A stretch of 57,919 nt of DNA from a bacterium (GTDB lineage: Bacteria; UBP14; UBA6098). Numbering within the stretch: position 1 is the stretch's first letter; each line of letters opens with the position of its first letter. The translations under genes and the position numbers were made by a program. The notes below the pieces were generated by a model. The model saw only the letters and a program-made list of their open reading frames with translations. It did not search any database and had not been told where the DNA came from. The DNA lies in contig JAGLDC010000036.1 in the NCBI GenBank assembly GCA_023145965.1, forward strand, positions 1-57,919, read 5' to 3'. Positions 51,031-57,919 of the stretch are shown here, piece by piece.

Positions 51031-51480
51031 ATGAAACTATCTCAGTTCAGTGGAACAAATCTTATAGAACTCGAGCTCAGATCGACAAATAGTGATGATG
51101 TTATCGACGAGCTTTCCGAGCTACTTGGGAACTCAGACAAAATCGATTCCGTTCAAACAATAAAGAGCGCACTTATTGAACGAGAAGAGCTTGCTTCTAC
51201 TGGTATTGGCTTTGGGGTTGCTTTACCTCATGCGCGAGCGAAATCGGTAAAGGGGCTTACAGTAGCCTTTGGTCGCAGTGAAAAAGGGATCGACTTTGGG
51301 GCAATAGACCATAACCTTGTTCATTTATTCTTTGTTATAGTTGTGCCGGAAACAGCTGTTAACACCCATTTAACGGCTCTTGGGAAACTCTCGTATTTAT
51401 TAAAAGAGAAGGACAATCGGGAAATTCTTCTTAATGCTACTTTCCCTCAAGAGGTTCTCGACCTTATAAATCAAGAATAA
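51031..51480 (+). CDS. PTS IIA-like protein (PtsN/fructose type)
   Basis: The 149-residue product has the IIA fold: IKSALIEREELASTGIGFGVALPHARA with the phosphorylatable His67, then FGAIDHNLVHLFFVIVVPE and LTALGKLSYLLK. No HPr, EI or permease is nearby, so a regulatory, PtsN-like role is more likely than sugar transport. It is 14 bases downstream of the Trm112-like gene and 43 bases before mreC. Confidence 0.9.
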   Translation: MKLSQFSGTNLIELELRSTNSDDVIDELSELLGNSDKIDSVQTIKSALIEREELASTGIGFGVALPHARAKSVKGLTVAFGRSEKGIDFGAIDHNLVHLFFVIVVPETAVNTHLTALGKLSYLLKEKDNREILLNATFPQEVLDLINQE

Positions 51481-51523
51481 TGGAGGTTATAAAACTGTTA
51501 ATTAACAGGTTTGTCTCCAAGCC

Positions 51524-52354
51524 ATGATCTCATTTCTTGAAATTATAAAAAAACACCTTTCCGTCAGTCTCTGGGTATTTTCTATTGTTATCAGTGTTCT
51601 CATAAATCAAGCTCCATTAGAAATCCGAACTACTATCTCCGCTTCACTTATGAACACGATCTATCTCCCCTTTACTTCGGTGAGTAAGACATATCATTTG
51701 CTTCGTAATCGTCGTTTGGAGAATCTTGTTCTTAAAGAAGAACTTTCGAGAATCAAACTCCGCATGGAGTCATTGAAGGAAGCGGAAAGAGAAAACCATA
51801 GGCTTCGAGAGCTTCTTGGATTTGCTGAAAAAATCGAATATCACAATATTCTTGCGGAAGTTATAGGTAGAGGAACTCCGAGGTTACCTAGTGCGCTGGT
51901 TTCGGGTGTAGGCAGTAATCGCGGTGTGATAATCGGGCTCCCGGTTATCGACGAGAGCGGAATAGTCGGCAAGGTTGTCGGGGTTTACGATAAAAGCTGT
52001 GTAATTCAATTGATGACCGATCCAAATTTTAAAATAAGTGTTGTCGATGCACGGAGCAGGGTGAATGGTATTGTATCTACGGATGCTCGCGGGAAGATTA
52101 TCATAGAAAATATTCCAGTAGAAGCAGATATTCGACGGGGCGATTCGATACTGTCTTCTGGTATGGGCGGGATTTTTCCTGAAGGTTTGCTCGTGGGGCG
52201 TGTTATCAGAGTTTCTATGCCTCAATCCGGGCTTTTTATGAGGGTTGAAATCGAACCATCAGCGAACCTTAATCGGCTAGAGGAGGTCTTCATATTATTT
52301 GTTGGTTTAGTGAGCGATCAAGGTCCACTCGATTCCATTCAAACGGAGGATTGA
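51524..52354 (+). CDS. mreC: Rod shape-determining protein MreC
   Basis: The 276-residue bitopic protein has one membrane segment (about 13-30), a coiled coil (about 60-98, RRLENLVLKEELSRIKLRME and ENHRLRELLGF) and the beta-barrel domain with VIGRGTPRLPSALVSGVGSNRGV, GIVGKVVGVY, DARSRVNGIVSTD and GDSILSSGMGGIFPEGLLVG. It scaffolds the elongation complex. First gene of the mreC-mreD-mrdA-rodA cluster, spaced by only a few bases. Confidence 0.96.
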   Translation: MISFLEIIKKHLSVSLWVFSIVISVLINQAPLEIRTTISASLMNTIYLPFTSVSKTYHLLRNRRLENLVLKEELSRIKLRMESLKEAERENHRLRELLGFAEKIEYHNILAEVIGRGTPRLPSALVSGVGSNRGVIIGLPVIDESGIVGKVVGVYDKSCVIQLMTDPNFKISVVDARSRVNGIVSTDARGKIIIENIPVEADIRRGDSILSSGMGGIFPEGLLVGRVIRVSMPQSGLFMRVEIEPSANLNRLEEVFILFVGLVSDQGPLDSIQTED

Positions 52355-52361
52355 TTTTGAG

Positions 52362-52868
52362 ATGAAGCGAATAGGATTATTTTTTGCTTTATATTTTGCG
52401 ATTGGAATTCAGGTTTCGATATCGACTCCATTTGCTCAATTCCCATGGGATTTTGATCTTGCTTTTATCATTTTAGTTTTTGCCACCAGTTTATTTTCGC
52501 GAAGCGAGAGTCTTTTATGGGCTATGTTGGGTGGTTTTATGCTCGACATATTCGATCCTGTGTCATTAGGTGGACATATATTGGCAAAAACGACAGTAGT
52601 TTTGATTTTTGGTCTTATAGACGATTCACTCAATCTATCTCGACCATTGCTTTTAGGTATTGTCTTATTTATCTTGTCATTTCTAGATAGGATTATATTC
52701 CGTTTATTTACTCCATTCGCAATACATTATGGACTCACTTTGATCCGTTTCGATTTACCTTCGGCAGTTTTAACCGCGCTTTTAGGTTTTATTTTACTTT
52801 GGATAGCGATAAAAATTGGCCTATTTTTGCCCGGCCATTATAAAGACAGCGACATCGCGCACTTATAA
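52362..52868 (+). CDS. mreD: Rod shape-determining protein MreD
   Basis: The 168-residue membrane protein has five or so membrane segments; FSRSESLLWAMLGGFMLDIFDPVSLGGHILAKT matches the conserved MreD centre in two overlapping blocks. Position between mreC and mrdA confirms the call. The intergenic gap to mreC is seven bases. Confidence 0.9.
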   Translation: MKRIGLFFALYFAIGIQVSISTPFAQFPWDFDLAFIILVFATSLFSRSESLLWAMLGGFMLDIFDPVSLGGHILAKTTVVLIFGLIDDSLNLSRPLLLGIVLFILSFLDRIIFRLFTPFAIHYGLTLIRFDLPSAVLTALLGFILLWIAIKIGLFLPGHYKDSDIAHL

Positions 52869-52870
52869 CA

Positions 52871-54652
52871 ATGAGAAGCAGAACCTTTTCAATACGGTCG
52901 ATCAGACTACTTCACATATTATTAATAGCGTCATTGTTATTAATAACCGTAGCTCTTTTCAATCTTCAGGTTATAAAAGGGGAATATTATTACAGACTAA
53001 GCGAACAAAACAGGATACGAATTGTTCCAAAGAGAGCGGCAAGAGGTAAGATACTGGACAGAAACGGAAAGATTCTTGTCGATAATCGTCCTACATACAC
53101 AATAAGTGTTCTTCCGTTTGAATTTGTCAGTAATCCGGAGGTTATGAGCCGCTTGGAGAAGCTCCTCGATATTTCATCAGAGAGTATAATAAAAAAAATA
53201 GATAAGGGTGGCATTTCACTATATGCACCAATTCCAATAAAGCGCAAGGTCAATTTTGCGGATGTTAGCAAGCTTCAGGAACATCTACTGGATTATCCCG
53301 GGGTTATCTATGAAGTTGAACCGCAAAGAGTTTACCCATGGCATAGTCATGCTGCACACGTTCTCGGCTATATTGGGGAAATAAGCGCGCCAGAGCTGAG
53401 AAAATTATATAAAGATAATTATAAAGCCGGCGACTTTTTGGGCAAACTCGGCATTGAAAAATCATATGATTCCTTTTTAAGGGGCCGCGATGGAGCGGAA
53501 TTTATAGAGGTTCGGGTTACTGGCGAGGTTGTGGGGCCGGTAAAAGGTAAATCAAACATTCCTGCTATTTCCGGTGCGGATATTATTTCTACTTTAGACC
53601 TCGGTCTTCAGGCATACGCAGAGACCCTTATGGCAAATGTTCAGACTGGAGTATTTATTGCGATGGACCCAAGAAACGGGGAGATACTCGCAATGGTATC
53701 GCGACCAAGTTTCGATCTAGAGCTCTTTACCGAAACGATTACAGATAGTATCTGGGAGCTTTTAAACGACCGAGAGACACATCCGCTTTTGAATAGATCG
53801 ATTCAAGGGACTTATCCACCGGCTTCGATTTTCAAGCTGGTAACTGCTATGGGTGCTGTGGATGAGGGTATTGCAAATGCAAATACTCACCTTCAGGCAT
53901 GTCATGGTAGAATTTGGTATGGAGACCGCTGGTTCCATTGTTGGAACAGGCGTGGGCACGGAGATATTAATCTAGTCGAGGCTATCTCTCAAAGTTGCGA
54001 TGTCTATTTCTACCAGCTTTCTCTTCATCTTGGTCTCAATAATTGGAGTGAATTATCAAAGAGCAGCGGATTTGGGAAACCTACTGGAATCGACATTTCG
54101 CCGGAAGCCTCGGGTTTTGTTCCAACGAGGGATTATTTTACCGAGCGATACGGCAGGCGTGGTTGGGGAACGGGAGTTGTGTTGAATCTTTGTATAGGTC
54201 AAGGCGAGATACTTGTTACACCTATACAGATTGCGCAATACATGAGCGCAATAGCTAATGGAGGTGTAGTTTACAGACCCAAGCTTGTTAAAGAGATTCG
54301 CCCTCCAATGGAAAGGCCACTTATTGTTGAAAACGAAACGAATGGACGTCTCCCGGCCAGCGGAGTTGCAATAAAAATTGCCAAAGAGGGGATGTTTAGA
54401 GCAATTAATGCTCCACTGGGAACTGGTGCTTGGGCGCAACTACCCAATATAAATGTTGCAGGTAAAACGGGAACCGCTCAAAACCCTCACGGCGAAGACC
54501 ACGCTTGGTTTACCTGTTATGCGCCGGCAGAAGCCCCTAGATTGGTTATTGTAACGCTTGTAGAGCATGGAGGCTCTGGTGGGGCATGGGCACCTTTAGC
54601 AAGGGATTTTATGTTGAATTATTTCAACATATATGAAGCGAGGATTAATTGA
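52871..54652 (+). CDS. mrdA: Penicillin-binding protein 2 (peptidoglycan transpeptidase)
   Basis: The 593-residue protein has an N-terminal membrane segment (about 14-32), a PBP dimer domain starting RIVPKRAARGKILDRNG, and the transpeptidase domain with the active-site SxxK (PPASIFKLVT), the second motif in ISQSCDVYFYQ and KTG (NVAGKTGTAQN). GTYPPAS, GINISPEA-like GIDISPEASGF and IGQGEILVTPIQ are typical of PBP2. It crosslinks peptidoglycan during elongation with RodA, whose gene follows directly. Confidence 0.96.
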   Translation: MRSRTFSIRSIRLLHILLIASLLLITVALFNLQVIKGEYYYRLSEQNRIRIVPKRAARGKILDRNGKILVDNRPTYTISVLPFEFVSNPEVMSRLEKLLDISSESIIKKIDKGGISLYAPIPIKRKVNFADVSKLQEHLLDYPGVIYEVEPQRVYPWHSHAAHVLGYIGEISAPELRKLYKDNYKAGDFLGKLGIEKSYDSFLRGRDGAEFIEVRVTGEVVGPVKGKSNIPAISGADIISTLDLGLQAYAETLMANVQTGVFIAMDPRNGEILAMVSRPSFDLELFTETITDSIWELLNDRETHPLLNRSIQGTYPPASIFKLVTAMGAVDEGIANANTHLQACHGRIWYGDRWFHCWNRRGHGDINLVEAISQSCDVYFYQLSLHLGLNNWSELSKSSGFGKPTGIDISPEASGFVPTRDYFTERYGRRGWGTGVVLNLCIGQGEILVTPIQIAQYMSAIANGGVVYRPKLVKEIRPPMERPLIVENETNGRLPASGVAIKIAKEGMFRAINAPLGTGAWAQLPNINVAGKTGTAQNPHGEDHAWFTCYAPAEAPRLVIVTLVEHGGSGGAWAPLARDFMLNYFNIYEARIN

Positions 54653-55836
54653 ATCATTCATTCGACTGGATATTGGTGATTTGCTCGATAATACTCGCGT
54701 GTTTGGGAATACTTTTAATATACAGTGCAGCACCTTCGAGTAATATATGGCTAAAACAATCGATATATCTTGTGGTGGGTATTGTGTTGATGGTCGCGAT
54801 ATGGCGCATTCCACTTAGGTTCCATTACTCGTTCGGCTGGATATACTATGCCTTGGCGGTGCTACTTCTTTTTTCGCCTATACTTCAAAGTGGAGATATT
54901 AAAAGATGGTTTCATCTAGGGACAATGACCCTACAACCCTCGGAATTTGCAAAACCAGCTGTTGCATTGGCGCTATCGAGATTTCTTTATGACAGAAAAA
55001 AGGACATTCGCTCGTTTAAGACCATTGCGGGTGCAATTCTAATAGCTGTTATACCCTTTGCTATAGTAATGAGTCAGCCGGATCTTGGAACCGCTATGGT
55101 ATTCATAGTCATAATAGTTTGCGCGCTTTATACTGCTGGTGTCAGTGAGTTAACTCTTTTTCTTCTGGCAAGTCCGCTTCTTTCAGTTTCATTGAGTTTT
55201 CATTGGATTTCGTGGGCTATATTTTATATTGCTTTGCTTTTGACGCTTTGGTTTTCACGCAGAAGATTACCAGTTTTCGCTATTACTGCTTTAGGAAATC
55301 TTGCAGCCGGTATTTTAACACCTGCCATTTGGCGTTCCATTCATGATTATCAAAAAGAAAGAGTGCTTGTCTTTCTTGATCCGGGAAGAGACCCATTCGG
55401 CACAGGATATCAGATAATCCAGAGTAAAATAGCCCTAGGAAGCGGTCAATTCTGGGGAAAGGGATTCTTACAGGGAACTCAGGCTAAACTCGCTTTTCTC
55501 CCAGCTAAACAGACCGACTTTATTTTTGCCGTTTTAGGAGAGCAATTCGGTTTTATCGGTTCGATAGCAACCTTGGTTTTATTCTTCATTCTATTCCGCA
55601 GGATACTTCGCATTGCGGATGAAGCGCGAAACGAATACGCAAGGCTTTCCGCAATTGGATTGGGTGCAATTTTGTTTTTTGGTGCAGTAGTCAATATGGG
55701 TATGGTAATCGGGCTTATGCCTGTAACAGGATTGCCTTTGCCTTTTTTATCCTCCGGTGGAAGTAGTCTTCTCACAACTTTCTGTATAATCGGAATTTTG
55801 CTGAACATCCATTCCCATGGCATAGAAGGACCATAG
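54649..55836 (+). CDS. rodA: Peptidoglycan glycosyltransferase RodA (SEDS family)
   Basis: The 395-residue protein has about ten membrane segments. KRWFHLGTMTLQPSEFAKPAVALAL, MSQPDLGTAMVF, ERVLVFLDPGRDPFGTGYQIIQSKIA, FLPAKQTDFIFAVLGEQFGFIG and VTGLPLPFLSSGGSS are SEDS signatures (given here as separate blocks). Start is TTG, overlapping the mrdA stop by four bases. Last gene of the elongation cluster; the next gene converges from the other strand after 41 bases. Confidence 0.96.
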   Translation: MNHSFDWILVICSIILACLGILLIYSAAPSSNIWLKQSIYLVVGIVLMVAIWRIPLRFHYSFGWIYYALAVLLLFSPILQSGDIKRWFHLGTMTLQPSEFAKPAVALALSRFLYDRKKDIRSFKTIAGAILIAVIPFAIVMSQPDLGTAMVFIVIIVCALYTAGVSELTLFLLASPLLSVSLSFHWISWAIFYIALLLTLWFSRRRLPVFAITALGNLAAGILTPAIWRSIHDYQKERVLVFLDPGRDPFGTGYQIIQSKIALGSGQFWGKGFLQGTQAKLAFLPAKQTDFIFAVLGEQFGFIGSIATLVLFFILFRRILRIADEARNEYARLSAIGLGAILFFGAVVNMGMVIGLMPVTGLPLPFLSSGGSSLLTTFCIIGILLNIHSHGIEGP

Positions 55837-55877
55837 CCAATCTGATTCCTTCTAGCTATGAATCCGAAAGTCAATAA

Positions 55878-57314
55878 TTATCTCATTAAGCAAATCTTGA
55901 TACTCGACGAACGGTTATCGAGGGCTTTCACCAAGTAAATTCCGGTTGGAAGTTCATTCCCGGTATTATCGCAACCATCCCAGAGGGTTTTATTTTGCAC
56001 ACCCATCTCTAACTGACGAACCGCTTTACCCATGAGATCGTAGATTACAACGCGTGTGCTTGCGCTTATAACGCAACTCGCGTTAAAAGGATTTGGCCAA
56101 ACAGCGATTTCCTCATTTTCAGGTCTTTTAACCTCCGAGATAGAATTAAATGAGTCTGGTTCGAGAGCTACGAAGATTGTGCATCTCGATTCAGCATAAG
56201 ATACATAAAGAGTGGTCTCCTCCGGCATGGGAATCATTCCATCGATGGAGAAGAGGAAATATAGGCTTTCCTCATCGGCAATACATGCCATAAAAACACC
56301 TTCGTCGTCTGTCCAACCGGCGTGAATCGGAGTGCAATCAGGGGGGCCATAGTTAACAAAGAGGTTTTCCACCGGCGCGTCGATGGTATCTCTTGCGATA
56401 ATATCCACTCTCATATTGTGGGTTGGCATATCTGGATCGACATCTATAACGACATATGAGGACATCTCAGAATAATCTGGGATAACCGACCAATCATTAT
56501 CGGTATGAAATTCAGGAAACAGATTCGAAATATAGGTTGCACCGGCGCCTGCATCAAAATCCGATAAAACAAGAAGACCGCTCGATGAAATCCAATTCGA
56601 GTCAATGAGAGCTTTGAAACTCGGAGAATCCACGGCAGAATGAACAAAGGTCCAGTTTGGAGGATAAACAGTATTGATGTTTTCTAAAGCGTAGATAAGA
56701 TTTTCCGACCATCTTCTATCGAGCGCAAGCCAGATATCCGCAGGGGATTCTGAAGAACCATAAACTGAAGGAAGGTCTCCGGCTTCATTAGAAATAGTAA
56801 TCAGGTATGAATATATATCGCCCTCTTTTGTGAAAACAGTATCCAGTATTATTGAAGCATCGATATTGGGATCGGTTTTGGTTTGATGGGCTTTCCTGCG
56901 AATACGGGCAATATTGCCATCCGACTCAAAAATTGGCACGCACTCAAAGCAACGGTTAAAACTATCGACCTCCCATAGAGTGCCGGGGATTATAGTCACA
57001 GCATAGGTTTCTGCAAGGCTTGCAATAGCCTGAAGTGCTGAAAACACCTCTCGCGTGCGAGTGAAAGTATCCGCCACTGAGAAATCCCATCCCAATGTGG
57101 TTTCTGAGAATATTATTCGCGCTCGATTCGAGTCGCCGCCAAGATTTTCTGCTGGTGCAAGAATAATATCTATAGTAGAATCCGCCATGAGAACTGCATC
57201 GATGACCGATACTGTTTCCATGCATCTGTTTGGGCCACCGATTTTAAGGGAAGCAATTCGGACACCGCAAAAAGCCATCGTAGCGATTAACAGGAAAACA
57301 CACAAATTTCTCAT
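55878..57314 (-). CDS. Secreted nitrilase-fold-like protein (Cys lost) with sorting domain
   Basis: The 478-residue product has a signal peptide (residues 4-16). The N-terminal 200 residues resemble the carbon-nitrogen hydrolase fold: IDIILAPAENLGG (Glu56 at the catalytic Glu place), LAETYAVTIIPGTLW, ARIRRKAHQTKTD (Lys141), and YSYLITISNEAGDLPS, where the usual Cys is Ser175, then SPADIWLALDRRW. It is thus probably inactive or altered. About 290-390 is an Ig-like extension, and 398-478 is the sorting domain (WPNPFNAS, VVIYDLMGKAV, LPTGIYLVKAL). The assignment of the N-terminal fold is tentative. Confidence 0.55.
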   Translation of the reverse strand: MRNLCVFLLIATMAFCGVRIASLKIGGPNRCMETVSVIDAVLMADSTIDIILAPAENLGGDSNRARIIFSETTLGWDFSVADTFTRTREVFSALQAIASLAETYAVTIIPGTLWEVDSFNRCFECVPIFESDGNIARIRRKAHQTKTDPNIDASIILDTVFTKEGDIYSYLITISNEAGDLPSVYGSSESPADIWLALDRRWSENLIYALENINTVYPPNWTFVHSAVDSPSFKALIDSNWISSSGLLVLSDFDAGAGATYISNLFPEFHTDNDWSVIPDYSEMSSYVVIDVDPDMPTHNMRVDIIARDTIDAPVENLFVNYGPPDCTPIHAGWTDDEGVFMACIADEESLYFLFSIDGMIPMPEETTLYVSYAESRCTIFVALEPDSFNSISEVKRPENEEIAVWPNPFNASCVISASTRVVIYDLMGKAVRQLEMGVQNKTLWDGCDNTGNELPTGIYLVKALDNRSSSIKICLMR

Positions 57315-57480
57315 TTTGACCTCGCTGTAAATAAATCTTATTATAGTAATATAATAAAAAAACTCCTCTCGTAAAACAGAATTTTAACCTAATTGAATAA
57401 TAGAGATATTCAAATCCTAGTATCTTCGAGTTTCCCGGGGTTTTCTTTATTATAAGAAAAACATCTTAAGCTTTTGGTAA

Positions 57481-57869
57481 ATGCATATTATTTTGTCCTA
57501 TTGTAATAAGCTCAGGCTTTGGGGTATTATAAAGGTTTTTTTCTTTATTGTAATCTTTTTTTACGGTATTTGCAATACCAAACCATGAACTATCAGGGGA
57601 AGTTAACCGAGCCGGAGGGCGTGGCATTCGCCGATTCTTCTAGGGTAATTGGTTTTCAACTTTTCGATGTGCCCGCTGGACCTGCTTTCGCTATATCCGT
57701 TCTGGAAATACGGGTTGGCATGGCCCACAGCAGATGGCTTCGGCCAGACTATTTTGCCGAGCTACGTAAATTAACGCAGGCCTCCGCGGGGCCGTTCCTT
57801 CGTAACAGCCGAATTTTCACGGTAAAATTTCTCGACCACGGAGCGAATCCACGCGCACCGCGTGGTTGA
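57481..57869 (+). pseudogene. Broken secreted-protein start: signal peptide and NYQGKL domain in different frames
   Basis: From ATG 57481 a 35-codon frame encodes a Lys-led hydrophobic segment (IIKVFFFIVIFFYGIC) that looks like a signal peptide but stops at 57586. The next part, TMNYQGKLTEPEGVAFAD then FQLFDVPAGP, is a typical start of surface proteins with an NYQGKL block, but it lies in another frame (ATG 57585) and after about 57685 loses any protein-like look before its stop at 57867-57869. At least one frameshift is needed to join them. Either a decayed gene or sequence errors near a contig end. The preceding gap (57315-57480) is AT-rich with no recognised feature. Confidence 0.4.
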
Positions 57870-57919
57870 GCAATATGGCGCCGGCCCTGCCGGTCATCTG
57901 TCGGCATTGCCGACCACGG

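Noticed and set aside
57565-57579. GGTATT-TGC-AATACC hairpin as a terminator
   Set aside because: No T run follows it on either strand, and it lies inside the start of a broken reading frame.
1-57919. CRISPR arrays, prophage, insertion sequences with transposase, tRNA and rRNA genes
   Set aside because: No regular repeat-spacer pattern, phage genes, transposase motifs or recognisable RNA gene sequences were seen on either strand.

Overview
The window looks like chromosomal DNA from an uncultivated Gram-negative-type bacterium of the FCB superphylum or a neighbouring candidate phylum. The evidence is a full rod-shape and peptidoglycan set, outer-membrane-type porins and lipoproteins, and at least six complete secreted proteins (plus one cut by the window edge). 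These end in a C-terminal sorting domain of the type IX secretion type (YPNPFNS, then an EIFDxxGR strand, then GSGVYLVR and a basic IVYLK-like end). No type IX secretion machinery genes are present. Ribosomal and cell-wall genes are rather AT-rich. The secreted-protein genes at 1-2000 and 9.3-19.5 kb are visibly richer in G/C, especially at third codon positions.

Layout. 1-2.2 kb: end of one secreted protein, a matrixin-like metalloprotease, and a 500-bp cluster of nested palindromic repeats. 2.2-9.2 kb: radA (minus), deoB, a small exported protein, mreB with a methyltransferase, and a secreted Ntn-type C45-like hydrolase. 9.3-19.5 kb: a tightly packed minus-strand operon, read from 19.5 kb down: two CotH-kinase/lamin-tail proteins, a DUF1566 protein, a protein with one intact and one degenerate thymidylate-kinase-like domain fused to a Ppx/GppA-type HD domain, a DUF4956 membrane protein, an O/P-type porin and a lamin-tail lipoprotein. 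A palindrome-rich AT segment lies upstream. 20.1-23.8 kb: the classic rplM-rpsI-rpsB-tsf-pyrH-frr operon (minus) with a clear terminator. 23.8-24.4 kb: a single-copy 162-bp cloverleaf-like structured element. 24.4-27.4 kb: an aminotransferase (DapL-like), an exported protein and a CapA-like lipoprotein. 27.8 kb: stand-alone rpsG with promoter and terminator. 28.4-30.9 kb: a coupled pair, a GH57-associated C-domain-like protein and a GCS2-family ligase. 30.9-36.7 kb: two DUF3857/transglutaminase paralogues (one without the catalytic Cys) and a polytopic membrane protein (minus). 36.9-55.8 kb: nineteen kilobases of same-strand genes: rpiB, glyA, then a lipid-linked glycan locus (three family-2 and one family-4 glycosyltransferases, a polysaccharide deacetylase, YfhO, a UbiA-type decaprenyl-phosphate phosphoribosyltransferase-like protein, DUF362 and a WecA/MraY-type initiator), then accA, a Trm112-like mini-protein, a PTS IIA protein and mreC-mreD-mrdA-rodA. 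55.9-57.9 kb: a secreted nitrilase-like protein and a broken reading frame at the end.

The most interesting items are: (i) the seven-gene CotH / kinase-HD / DUF4956 / porin operon, which may be a surface or envelope phosphorylation system with a polyphosphate or nucleotide link; (ii) palindromic repeat elements inserted in frame at the same loop of the sorting domain in four different secreted proteins; (iii) the cloverleaf element at 24.2 kb; and (iv) a four-copy MITE-like intergenic repeat with CGCTGNNNCG ends. Functional statements rest on sequence motifs read by eye; no database search was run.
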